From positions 1 through 64,000 of the forward strand of contig JAQGDQ010000533.1 in assembly GCA_030141605.1 (NCBI GenBank): a DNA stretch of 64,000 nucleotides, written 5' to 3'. Origin of the DNA: Tubiluchus corallicola. Lineage: Eukaryota > Priapulida > Priapulimorpha > Priapulimorphida > Tubiluchidae. The notes beneath the pieces were generated by a model. It searched no databases, was not told where the DNA came from, and was given only the letters and a program-made list of their open reading frames with translations. Positions 37,901-48,900 of this stretch are shown in pieces. Numbering within the stretch: position 1 is the first letter of the stretch; the number at the start of each line of letters is the position of its first letter. The position numbers were made by a program, and so were the translations under genes.

Positions 37901-40343
37901 AAGTTTGCAAAATTTTTTCACAGTCGCAGTATTAAACAGTTCTGATAATCTCATCACCAAAATCACGGCAACAGCCCCTTGCTTAACCTAATTCCAGCCA
38001 GACTTAAAAATAAACGGCGACTTTTAAAAACATTTTCACAAGACTGAAGAAGAGAAGACTCGTCATAGAGTAACCCCTATTTGACATAATTTTATACAAC
38101 CTAGCTGGCTAACTAAAAACTTAGCCAAAAAAGAATGATATGTTGGCAGAATAATGGTATAAGAAGTAATGTGAGTAGAAGAAAAGAAAGAAGCTAAAAA
38201 ATGTAAAAGAAATAGAGCAAGATAAACTTGTTCAAATTGATAATTCTCCCGGGAGATTCCAGCGAATCATTTAGATTTAAGATTTAATATTTTATTTCAA
38301 ACTTTACAAAGTTCATATACACATCACAAATGAATACAAATAATACAATAAATCATGACTCACAAAAATAACACAAATAACAATTAACGATATAACAAAC
38401 TATGCCAATGACGTCTAATTACAGAAGAAAAGTTTACATCACTGTTTAAAATGCTCTTGCATATAGAATTTTCACTCTTATTCAACCTTCAATGTATAAA
38501 CTGTATGCACATTTTCTGTGAATCACATCAAAATAAATAAGATTAAGTCTAGTAGAAATATATCTGGCGCTCGTATCGTATGAAAAGTTAAACAGCTTCC
38601 GTGTTGATACATTATACACAACCTCGAGTTTGCTAAGATTGTAAGAATAAAAATGTCTCCAAGTGGACATACAATAAAAAATAGTGCAGTAAGCATTAAG
38701 CAATTGTCTCTTCACGTTAACTGAACAGTGAGTAATTTATTGGCTCTGCTATAGTATAATATGGAATATATAATGTAGCATTTTATGGAATACACATAAG
38801 CTATCTGTTTCTCTGGGGGATTTCACTTGTTCTACTCAAAATCGGCGCTTGGTTATCTGATTGTTTTTGAACTAATTCCGCCATCAGTTGCAGCCATATT
38901 CTTCTCAGCAAAATTTTCTAGACTTCGAAAATAAATTTTACAGGTAGTCACTGACTTATTGAGATTGCGGCCCAAGCACAATTTAATTAATTATATAGAA
39001 CTAAGTATATCTCATATTTTCTTCCAACCTTTTCACAAGTTAACTTCAAATCGCTATCTGTTTTGATAAATTTATACGCAGGAGCTGCCATACTTACTGC
39101 ACGTACACACGCAACGTCCTACACATAGGGGTGCATCACTTGAACATAAGGATCTAAGTCACGACCAATCGGCCGGACACGATTGTGATTGTATGGCGAA
39201 ATGACTGCTTGCATGGGATGTGTACTAGGGTTAAATAATCTGCTAGGATTGTTCATAGATATTTTTGTGTGCTTTAGCACACTGTAGACAAACCACCAGG
39301 GCTTGCACAACATGATGTTTGTAGCAGGACTGACACTCGGCATATTATTAAAGGTATATCTCTAAGGTGAGCCACTGAAGTGGCAAAGATTGTACAGCCA
39401 CTTTGCGATACGTCCGCAAAATAGGCAGCCAAAATTAACAAATGTGTGCTTGTTAACCAAAACCGTCCACAAATTGGCATAGTTAAAACTGCGTTATGAT
39501 GTTTCAAATTAGAATGCACCAAAAATTTGGTTAAATGTAAATTTAATTTTTTGTTTTTTGTAAAAACAAATGCCAAATATATTGGTTTAATTTTATAACC
39601 CCTCACCCATTTTTCTGTCTAGAAACTAGTACTGCAAATGTAAAAAATCGAGGAAGCAGTCATTTTGCTTCGGGTTTTATCTGTTGTCAAGCTCAGATCT
39701 TCGCTGGGAAGAGCCATCTACTGGATTTAAACGTAACTTCACTGTGTTCCTGCAAAGTCCATGGCAACCAACATTTGTACGGTTGCTAAGTGTTTTGTAG
39801 AAACGCGACAAAAAACAATGGCTGACTTTAACAGCGATTTTTTCAAGATTGTTTTTCAGTGTGTGGCCTGCACTTCAGCTTCAACGTGGATTATTTCAGC
39901 TTAGAAATAACATAGAGCGATGGACTTGGTACCAAAATGATCCTCATGAAATGGAAATTTAGGATATGTGAATATCTAAAAAAGCTTAACTACCAACTTA
40001 TGGATGATTTTGCTATGCAAGCACACATGATATCACCCGGAGCAAGTAATGAAACCAGACGAGCATGCACCACTCATGCGAAAGCATGCAAGCCTATCCA
40101 CTCACCTGTGAACCCTACCACTGTTCTGTAGGAGCTCAGAAATGTTCTCTAAAATTATTTCGACTTTTATTTCAGTCGTTTAATCAGTCCGCTTAGTTAA
40201 ATTTAAATTCCTATTCATTCTTTCTGTTTCCTTAGGAGATTGGCTACACTCACATGCGGATCGCACAGGGCGTTGATTCTCTATTGCAGCTGTCTGGACT
40301 ACTGGCAAAACTTTGCAAGAAAACTGTACCGGCAACTAGCTGA
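25983..40343 (+). CDS. RFC2: Replication factor C subunit 2 (clamp-loader ATPase)
   Basis: Exons: 25983-26137, 26304-26415, 28012-28118, 31105-31206, 32884-32984, 35620-35843, 37077-37271, 40236-40343. They join in frame to 367 aa (human RFC2 has 354). The acidic, poorly conserved N-terminus is followed by PWVEKYRP (51-58), Walker A GPPGTGKT (90-97), [10 protein letters not shown], Walker B VVILDEAD (151-158), sensor 1 ACNASDK, the SRC arginine-finger motif (197-199), and the C-terminal collar with SENVFKVCDEPHP and [18 protein letters not shown]2 is one of the four small subunits of the pentamer that opens PCNA and loads it at primer ends, and it also serves checkpoint clamp loaders. All key ATPase residues are intact. 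The introns (0.2-3 kb) are packed with TIR elements, described separately. A poly(A) signal AATAAA lies at 40686-40691. Confidence 0.97.
28190..30523 (-). mobile_element. Element A, minus orientation, split by a hAT insertion
   Basis: Left part 28190-28526 and right part 30247-30523 together form one copy of element A. It starts TTTAAAGGAAAACAGGACGG and ends near CGTTTTGCTTTAA. After the hAT insert is removed, the sequence lines up by eye with the reverse complement of the copies at 33246, 34676 and 60374 (for example 'gcgatttcacc' and 'aaatgaactgagaactac'). Lies in RFC2 intron 3. Confidence 0.65.
28527..30246. mobile_element. Decayed hAT element nested in element A
   Basis: Left end TAGGGATGCAGCGAAA, right end (reversed) TATGGATGCAGCGAAA: a 16-bp TIR with one mismatch. 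Flanking 8-mers AAACTTTC (28519-28526) and AAACTTAA (30247-30254) agree at six of eight positions, a decayed 8-bp hAT target duplication. 1.7 kb long, rich in repeated CCGAA/TTCGG motifs near both ends. No convincing transposase frame seen. Confidence 0.8.
30770..30808. repeat. (GT)n / (GTGC)n microsatellite
   Basis: Alternating GT with GC steps, about 38 bases, in RFC2 intron 3. Confidence 0.9.
31290..31721. mobile_element. Possible hAT-like non-autonomous element
   Basis: Left CAAAGGTGGATACAGG, right (reversed) CAGTGGCGGATTTAGG, each followed by a GGTGGGC(C/T)CAAG block. CAGNG-type ends of this sort occur in hAT elements. 432 bp, no coding capacity, no target duplication seen. Lies in RFC2 intron 4. 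Confidence 0.45.
33688..34305. mobile_element. Element B nested in element A, with amplified core
   Basis: Left end GCTTTGTCACAGTTCCACC with 'gatgatgatcgtgaaaatat' and 'gtgtaccagacaac'. The right end has the same motifs reversed ('gtggtacacttaac', 'gtgtgaaaagg'). The full family copy is at 54267-54797. The centre holds four 79-bp tandem units at 33885-34200. Confidence 0.7.
33885..34200. repeat. 79-bp tandem repeat, four units
   Basis: Units start at 33885, 33964, 34043 and 34122, each with 'cacaaatcaatgcataatta', 'acagctgaagtactgaactg' and 'atgtggcaggca'. The unit resembles the single core segment of the B copy at 54267-54797, so the array is an internal expansion of the element. Confidence 0.95.
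34676..35285 (+). mobile_element. Element A, uninterrupted copy
   Basis: Begins near 'tttaaagcaaaaccagaccc' and ends near 'gaaaaatcattctgtcttcc' followed by TTTAAA. Very similar to 60374-60985. Weak inverted ends (TTTAAAGSAAAACNRGAC). No coding capacity. Lies in RFC2 intron 5. Confidence 0.75.
37604..37872. mobile_element. Element C, diverged fragment
   Basis: Shares 'agtgaatagagaagcgagtg', 'tcagctcgtgcttattgct' and a right end that, reversed, reads TTCTGACTAATGACGACTC with the C copies at 17138 and 22430. Lies in RFC2 intron 7. Confidence 0.5.
38265..38745 (-). mobile_element. 5'-truncated LINE, ORF2 C-terminal end
   Basis: The minus-strand frame reads [50 protein letters not shown] and [12 protein letters not shown]. 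This is the standard order near the C-terminus of CR1/L2-type non-LTR ORF2. An AATAAA and a TTAAATCTTAAATCTAAAT tail follow, ending near 38265. Lies in RFC2 intron 7. Confidence 0.8.
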
Positions 40344-40685
40344 GAGCGAAGAAGACAATGGTTCAGCAGTAATACTGGTGTAAAATTCTGGTTTCTGTTT
40401 GCAAATACTGCAGATATAAACTTCTCAAGGTTGCCGTTTTTGCTGGTCAGCTCATATGAAGAAGAACTATTCATTAAGGTCATTTGTATATGTCCTCGAT
40501 GATGTTACAAGGGAATTACGTCATTATCAGAGTGCTTGATGTTTTGCTATTCTTTGTGATTAGAATCATCTATTGTGATCAGCCATAATTGATTAGTTGT
40601 TCATCTATTGTAAAACACACAATCGGTATTGCAATCAATAATTCCTGCATTCTACTTTTTGATACTTTAGCTACGGAAATGCAAA

Positions 40686-40691
40686 AATAAA
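40686..40691 (+). promoter_or_regulatory. RFC2 poly(A) signal
   Basis: AATAAA 343 bases after the RFC2 stop codon, followed by T-rich sequence. Confidence 0.55.
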
Positions 40692-40931
40692 ATCAGATTT
40701 TGATCATGTCATTTTCTTTTCTGTCCACTATTTTTGGATTAACACTTGACTGTCCGTGTTTATTAATGTTAATGCTATGTATATATTTTGCTACTATATT
40801 GTTGCAGTGCAGCTGTGTTTTGGTGTCCAAATAGTTCAAATAGGTTTTATTTTATTGTTCATCACTTTCATCTGTCTAAAGATTAGATGTCATGCTCTTC
40901 CATATGCTAAAGAAATATTAGGTTCCATGTA

Positions 40932-41537
40932 CAGTAAACACTGTATAACTCGAACACCTCGGGGCCTGAAAATTTGTTTGAATTTTGCGAAGGTACGAGT
41001 TAGACAATGATCGTAAGAAAACAAGATTGAGACACTTTTAACGTCGGACAATATACGACAGCCCAATCAAAATGACGAACTGAATCTTTAATCAAGTATC
41101 AAACAATTTTATGAATAATAAAAAATACTACGACTGCTCCACCTCTATTGTAATCTGAGTAGCATGGTTAATATAATTCGGCAATAATAATATTGTGATC
41201 GAGTTATTAAAAGCATGTTCGTTAAGCCATGTTGTGTTCATCGTTCTGCTAAGATAATACTAGAATTTTTAGCATTTTTGCTGAAATTGGCAGTTAGAAT
41301 CATGATGTTGTGCACACTTTCATGTAGGACTTCTCTTTTGGGAGGCTGTTCGAGATAGGCGAGTTAATTTCAGTCAGATTCTTAAGAATTGTACCAGGTA
41401 TTCGGTTCGAGTTACAGATTTGGAGTTACGCGATGTTTGTTAAAGGGAAAAATGAAAGGGAAAATCCATTCCACGAGATTTGTTTGAAATGCTCAAGAAT
41501 TAGAGTTTTGCCAGTTTGAATTATACTCAGTTTACTG
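40932..41537. mobile_element. Tigger-like non-autonomous TIR element
   Basis: Left CAGTAAACACTGTATAACTC, right (reversed) CAGTAAACTGAGTATAATTC. A TA precedes the left end, as for mariner-type insertion; the right TA is lost. 606 bp. A sub-terminal motif (GAGTTACAGATTTGGAGTTA) recalls the left end (GGTACGAGTTAGAC). No transposase. Confidence 0.65.
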
Positions 41538-41656
41538 TGTCTGGAAAAAAATTGTGGAGTTTATTTTTACATGAGCAGTTATTTACAGTAAAGCACATAG
41601 ATTTAAATGCCGCACTTCCCACGCTTGTGCAGAGAGAAGCGCGCAAAAATGATGCA

Positions 41657-42112
41657 ACAATGGGTGACATGTTCTAATACAAACTCTGTGGTCTGGTGTA
41701 TGCCAAACAATGGGTGACATGTTCTATTGTAAACTCTGTGGTCTGGTGTGTGACAAACAATGGGTGACATGTTCTAATGCATACTCTGTGGTCTGGTGTA
41801 TGGCAAACAATGGGTGACATGTTCTATTGTAAACTCTGTGGTCTGGTGTATGACAAACAATGGGAGACATGTTCTAATACAAACTTTGTGGTCTGGTGCA
41901 TGGCAAACAATGGGTGACATGTTCTAATACAAACTCTGTGGTCTGGTGCATGGCAAACAATGGGTGACATGTTCTAATACAAACTCTGTGGTCTGGTGCA
42001 TGGCAAACAATGGGTGACATGTTCTAATACAAACTCTGTGGTCTGGTGCATGGCAAACAATGGGTGACATGTTCTATTGTAAACTCTGTGGTCTGGTGTA
42101 TGGCAAACAATA
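41657..42112. repeat. 50-bp tandem array, nine to ten units
   Basis: Units start every 50 bases from 41657 with 'acaatgggtgacatgttcta', followed by 'aaactctgtggtctggtg' and 'tatggcaa'. Two unit types alternate (CTAATACAAAC and CTATTGTAAAC). The flanks at 42150-42240 match the interior of element B, so the array may have grown inside a B copy. Confidence 0.95.
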
Positions 42113-42149
42113 GGTGCCTTGTTTTACAATAGAAAAATTATGTTCAATT

Positions 42150-42240
42150 GTATGGCAGAAGTTCACTGCGTCAGTTCAGTGACTTAGTTGTTTTAAATGG
42201 ACTCTATTTATTTAGTCTGTGCATAGGGTGATTTACTAAA
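42150..42240. mobile_element. Element B interior fragment
   Basis: Aligns by eye with 54530-54615: 'gcgtcagttcagtgactta', 'tggactctatttatttag' and 'gtgatttacta'. Confidence 0.5.
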
Positions 42241-42499
42241 TGTGATACTGATATTTTACATGTGACGCTGGGCTTGAAAGTTCGGCAAAAATCGGCATAA
42301 AAGTTTCCACTGTGTTCATTGAAAATTTTTGCTAAAATTTATTTAAAAATATTCATTTTTAATGACAAAAATGCACAAGTGAGAAATAGATGGTGCTGTA
42401 TCAGTGGCAATTTGGTGATAAAGACAACATTCATTTATAAATATGCCATTTTTGTTTAAGTAAGGAAATAATTGGCTATGATTTTTTAAAACTTTAGTT

Positions 42500-42966
42500 T
42501 GGTCAACTTCTGGCACCGGTGACTGTCAGTTTTAGTTTTGACTATTTTGGTCATTACCATCAGTGACTGTCAGCTTTAGTTTAGTCTATTTTGGTCATTG
42601 CCATCAGCAACTGACAGCTTTTATTTAGTCGACTTGGTCTTTGCCATCAGTGACTGTCAAGTTTAGTTTAGCCAATTTTGGTCTTTGCCATCAGTGACTG
42701 TCAACTTTGGTTTAGCCAATTTTGGTCTTTGCTATCAGTGACTGTCAGCTTCAGTACAATCAACTTCTGCCATTGACATCAATGACTATCAACTTCAGTA
42801 AAATCAATTTCTGCCATTGCCATCAATGACTGTCAAGTTCAGTTTAATCAACTTCTGCCATTGCCGTCAATGACTGTTAACTTCAGTTTAGTCAACTTCT
42901 ACCATTGCCGTCAATGACTGTTAACTTCAGTTTAGTCAACTTCTGCCATTGTCGTCAGTGACTGTC
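42500..42966. repeat. 44-bp minisatellite overlapping the last channel exon
   Basis: About eleven units. On the minus strand each reads 'acagtcattgacggcaatgg', 'cagaagttgactaaactgaa', 'gtta', with divergence growing away from the exon. The first unit is the coding end of the potassium channel gene: its last eleven codons and the TAA stop lie within the repeat. Confidence 0.92.
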
Positions 42967-45900
42967 GTCTTCGTCCTCTCGTGTCACCAGCATTTCCTGG
43001 ACCCATCGAACTGCGGCGAAATTTTCTTGCCTCGCCATTTGACATACCTGATAAAAAATGATAGAATTCAGTTGGAAGTATAAAATGTGATGGGACGTAT
43101 TCTACGGAAAATATATTTTGTAATATTGTCAAATATTGCTAAACGTCAAATATAATGCCTTGTGTGCTAAAAGTTAACATGTCTGTCAGTAGTTATAATG
43201 AACTGTTATAATTGTATACAAAATCGAATGTGACATTTTCATTCTTTGTATTTTACAGCCATTGCCAGTCCTAAAGATATTCTTTTTTTGCTACCTAGAC
43301 AGGCCTATTTTTTGTCTTTAATGAGCTTAATTAGTTTTGATGATGTAGGAGTGAAATGGGTGTGCAAAAAATTCTAACATGTATCAGGAAAAATTTGAAT
43401 TAAACCCGTTGTGGCTTCATTTGCAATTCTGCAAATAAAGAAATATGTTTACAAAAAATGTTTAGTGTGAAAACCCTGTGTGTTGCACCGCCTGCAGTTT
43501 TAAGGCGTGTGTACACAGCAACAGGGGCGCATTAACCAATAGGCTAACCAAGCTATAGCCTAGGGTGCCAAAGTTTGAGGGGCATCACATTTTAGACAAA
43601 AATTCTTATTCTTCTCGGAAAATTTGTATACTTTCATATTCATGTAAAGAGCGCATCTTATAACACACTACAGACAGTTAGTGAGGGCAGTTCTCATATA
43701 AGTGCCACATAAGGAACGGGTGCAAGGTATTATACAACAAGCAGTTGTACAACCTGCTTTAATATAAGTATTATGCAAATACATGTAATTAATAATGATC
43801 ACGTAGAAACTAGCCAAATACTGTGTCTAATACACCACAAGTAATTCTTTAATCTGCATATCACATAAACAACCATAAATTCACAAAAAAGATGGGCGAG
43901 ACAAAACTATCAGCCAAGGGCGTCGTAGAGTCTTGATACGCCCTTGAACAGTAGTGACCCGAAAACTCTGGCATTATTATTTTTTATTGAACTGAATAGC
44001 CTGAAAGTTTACACCTCTTGCCAAATGCTGCTCTAGTAATTGTTAGTACCTTCCTGATTTAGTGAAGCATTGGCTGTTAGAAAATATAACACAAAAGCTG
44101 TCACTCTCTGTAACTGGCAGTCACTCAATAAACTCTCTGATTAGCTCACACTCTGTCTCTGGCGAGGCAGACTTTTAAACTACTTTCTAAGTTTGGCAAA
44201 CTTAGCTCACTAGAAAAGTTATCATATATCGTAGTGATGTATTTGGGACAGTCAGGTCAGAAAAGTGGTTTATCTTGAAATAAAGGAACGTCGAACACTA
44301 AACCTGCACTTTGGTGTATTTTTATCAGCTCTGACTTTTAACTGTTGTAACCAACGCAACGTAATACACCATATTCGTGGGCAAAACCGGTTCAGTCAGT
44401 TAATTTGGTGAAATCACTTCGGTCCCGAAGTGAGTCTATTAAGCGGCGTCTACTGTATTTTGCATTCGAGTTCATGTATATTATATTTTTGCATATATCT
44501 CATATTTAATCACATTTGTTTTATAATTAGAGCTCTTGTGTATATATTTTTGCATATAATCTCGTATTTCACAGCATTTACTCTAAGTACTTAATCGCAT
44601 ATAGGCTTCATAATCGCATTTAGTCATTGTTACCATATATAACTGTATTTAATCTTCCATATATTCACATATGAATAATGATTGTATCTAACCTCTCGTA
44701 TAACCGCTTTTAACGTTGATTAGTCTGGCATGTGACGGCATTTTAACCAAAAACTTTATCTGTATACTCTTAAATCTTAAAAAAAATTGTGTTCGATTTA
44801 TGGTCTTGTATAACCATGTATGTACTACTGGAACGGGGCAAACTGAGCAGTCGTTTGTTTCTGTAATGCAATATGGATAAATTAGATGCTAAAGTGGTAA
44901 GATTCAGAGTAGGACCTTAGTGTTCATCCTGGTATCACTTTCTCGTTTATCCGCAAGCATAAATCCGCAATTGTAAATATCCGCATTCGCAAAATCCGCG
45001 AATTAAGTGAAATTTGAATATCCTCGCATATGCAATACCGCAAAAATGTAGGCAACAAATTAACTAGGCTTGGTATTTGTGCCCTATTGTTAAAAACCGT
45101 TCCTTATTATGAAGCTAGGAGTTACAATTGCGAATCAATAATAAATTACTAACCAAACCCCAATTTTGTTTGTAAACCTTTAACGGCGACATACACAGCA
45201 CGATGTACATAGTACATTGCTCGACCATTATCATGCCCATCACACCACACCACAAACTATAATGTGCTCGAATAAAAAGCTATAATTAAGAGCAATGTTT
45301 CGCATCTAGGAATTTCCAGGTAAAATATTGGGAAGGAGCAAAAATGTAGGATGTGATGAGGAAAATAAACTAGTGATGAAAGGCATTTAATGTGGCAACA
45401 AGCCCTTTAATGTGCAAGGGAATGCTTAACGAACTGAAATTAGGAAAACGTTTTGTGCAAACACTTGAAAATTTATTTTAAATAAGTGGCTTTTGCATGC
45501 TGCAATTTCGCATAGAATCCGCGATTTTAGGCATTAAAAATCCGCAGCCACTAATTCACTATCCACATCGGAAAAAATTAATACGGATACCGCGACCGCA
45601 AATCCGTTACCGCCCGTCTCTATATGTTCAGGACAAAACTTTCGGCGATGGTGCCTGTAGCAATCATTTGTCCCACTATGGGGCACAAACTTGGCATTCC
45701 AAAACTGTGAATGTTATCCGTTGTTTTTGCATTCCCTAGGAAAGGTCATGTAACACTCTGTACACACTCTTCTCACAATAAGAGAAATAGTTTGGTTTTA
45801 GTATGGTGGCTCCATCTATGACCTTACAGAAATCAGTTATAAGAAATAATGATAATGAGTAATTTCCTTACTTTTCTTCTTGCATTCTTCGTGTTCATTG

Positions 45901-48900
45901 CCTTCCGGTGCAACTTTGTTGCATTTCATTGTTGCTTTGCGCACCGTTTGCAGTGCGCTCTCTGGTTTTGTTTGAGTGGTGACGGCCACCTCTTTTGCTG
46001 TCGCTGTAGCTTCCTCGTTGGTCTCATCGGTGAATATGACGCTAATGCCGCTTCTGATGGCAATGCCGTCGCCTGTGATGCCAAAATAAGATAATTAGAC
46101 ATGTGTCATGAAATGCCATGGATTATTTTAGTGCTGCTTCTACATGTGTGGTGTTTCACGGCTTTTTTAAACTAGAGTTTTGTTTTATTCAATTGTACAG
46201 AATTTTGTAATTTTAATCGCATTCATTTATTATGTAATTAGATATTAAATTTTAATAGCACTAGCTTTAAATATCAAATGCAGCATACTTTATGAAGTTA
46301 AAGATTTGCCCAAAACTGAAAGAAAATTCTCAAACTACGATTTCTAAAACTTTTTCAACCGTTTTTCTTGGTGTTTTATAACTGAGGAAATCAGATATAA
46401 GGGTGTCATTTACGGAGAAAATACGGAAATTCGTTTTTCGAAGGTTTTACTCCTTAGATGTTATTAGCAAACACGACGATCTTAGCATAGAGTTACAAGA
46501 AGTATCTTAGCTATGGCAGCGTTTCGTTACGTTACTTCTCACGGTATCAAATGAAGCCATAAGCCATTGCTATCCACAGTTGCTTGGCCTGCACCTTTCC
46601 GAAGTTTCACGAGCAAAACTGAACTACATAAATGTTTTGGGGAAAATGTAACTTCAACGCCCGATTTCATAACAAACTATTAGCATTTGGCATCGAAGTA
46701 CACTCACGATTCTCCCACAGATGGCATTGCAGACAATGAACCAATGATGTGATAGTAAAATACCCAAGAATGTATTATAACCTTGTCATGTTAGCGTGGA
46801 AGACAATAACCACGCAGCGGTTAAGTCAAACTTGCTGTTGGGCGCCAAGTAATCCTCTAGCCGAAGTAGGACAATTGGCGAACATGGGCTGCCCAAGTAG
46901 GACACTAGAGACAGGTCGCGAAATGAGTTGTTAAGCGTACTGGCACCGTCCGTTGTCCTTGTTTATGTAATAATAATAATTAAAAATGTCAACACACGTT
47001 GAATAATTTATTATACATCTGATAAAATAACAGAATTTTATTCTGAGCCGGTAGAACGGACAAAATTAAATTTGGCTTCGATATTAATGTTGTTGAAGTA
47101 AAATAAACCCACTTTTTCGGCGATTTCAACATTTGTTTAAGGTATATCATTTTTTTTATTTTGTCTCGCCTCACAGACAGGTGATCCGTTTCACTACCTC
47201 TTGAAGAAAAAATTGTTTTCTCCTAAGTAAACGTTCTAGGGATCTATGTGCCCTACATGGGCTAGCGAGCCATGTACGACAGTGCCCTATATGTTGCAAT
47301 ACTGTTGATATTATTAAAAGTAATTGTCTTTGCTTTTCCTAAATGTCAAAAATTACTTTTTCGTGTTGTGAACGCTTAGCAGCACAAAAATCGCCAGTGT
47401 CCTACTTCGGCTAGTGGCTTACTCGGCGCCCTACACTTGCAAATTTTATTAAAATTGCATCCTATAGTGGCAATGACCATTGAGAACCTCTAACACAGTA
47501 ATCTTGTGTCTATTAATCAGGCACGAAGAATGTAGGTATTGCAAAATTCAACACTACACTACCTGTTTTGATAATACTTGATTTTGGTGTTGTTGAGAAT
47601 AGTTCATTCTCTCATTACTTCACTGCTGCGTGGGAAAGACGCCATCTGATATACAAATATGTTTCCATGGTTACACGCTGCATTCGATAATGATTCACAA
47701 TGAGTAAAAATTAATGATAGTTGAATTTAGTTGTAAATGTGAGAAGATAATGAGTAAAATGACAATTGAATTTAGCTGTAAATGTGAGAAGATAATGAGT
47801 AAAATGACAATTGAGTTTAGCTGTGAACATGAGAGGATAGTGAGTAAAATGATAGTTGAATTTAGTTGTAAATGTGAGAAGATAATGTATAAAATGACAA
47901 TTGAATTTAGTTGTAAATATGAGAGGATGATGAATAAAATGACAATTGAATTTAGTTGTGAACATGAGAGGATAATGAGTAAAATGATAGTTGAATTTAG
48001 TTGTAAATGTGAAAAGATAATGTATAAAATGATAGTTGAATTTAGTTGTAAATGTGAGAAGATAATGAATAAAATGACAATTGAATTTAGTTGTAAATGT
48101 GAGAGGATGATGAGTAAAAAGATTATTGAATTTAGCTGTGAACCTGAGAGGATGATGAACAAAATGACAATTGAATTTAGCTGTGAACATAAGAGGATAA
48201 TGAGTAAAATGACAATTGAATTTAGCTGTGAACATGAGAGGATAATGAATAAAATGACAATTGAATTTAGCTGTGAACCTGAGAGGATGATGAACAAAAT
48301 GACAATTGAATTTAGCTGTGAACATAAGAGGATAATGAGTAAAATGACAATGGAATTTAGCTGTAAACATGAGAGGATAATGAATAAAATGATAGTTGAA
48401 TTTAGTTGTAAATGTGAGAGGATAATGTATAAAATGATAGCTGAATTTAGTTGTAAATGTGAGAGGATAATGAATAAAATGACAATTGAACTTAGCTGTG
48501 AACATGAGAGGATAATGTATAAAATGATAGTTGAATTTAGTTGTAAATGTGAGAGGATAATGTATAAAATGATAGTTGAATTTAGTTGTAAATGTCAGAG
48601 GATAATGATAAAATGATAGTTGAATTTAGTTGTAAATGTGAGAAGATAATGTATAAAATGATAGTTGAATTTAGTTGTAAATGTGAGAGGATAATGTATA
48701 AAATGATAGTTGAATTTAGTTGTAAATGTGAGAGGATAATGATAAAATGATAGTTGAATTTAGTTGTAAATGTGAGAAGATAATGTATAAAATGAATTTA
48801 GCTGTAAACATGTGAGAAAATAACACATTAAAATGGCCAGATACCCAAAATTTGCAGGAATCCCCGTTTGTAAAATCTCTTTTGATCATGTGGGTCCATA

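Larger units (their letters stand above)
40344..42931. other. Tail-to-tail region between RFC2 and the channel gene
   Basis: Contains the RFC2 poly(A) signal (AATAAA, 40686-40691), a Tigger-like element (40932-41537), a 50-bp tandem array (41657-42112), a B fragment (42150-42240), candidate channel poly(A) signals on the minus strand (TTTATT at 42207-42212 and 42338-42343), and the 44-bp minisatellite that runs into the last channel exon. Confidence 0.6.

Noticed and set aside
39119-39606. Two overlapping minus-strand frames (74 and 110 codons) in RFC2 intron 7
   Set aside because: Some protein-like segments, but they overlap in different frames and match no family I know; possibly an old mobile-element remnant.
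47695-48616. Overlapping open frames of 200-300 codons on both strands
   Set aside because: Product of a 45-bp tandem repeat. Open frames on both strands, short deletions that break the frame in the last units, and location inside a channel intron argue against a gene.
41657-48815. Regular direct repeats that might suggest a CRISPR array
   Set aside because: Units are contiguous tandem copies without unique spacers, in an animal genome with no cas genes.
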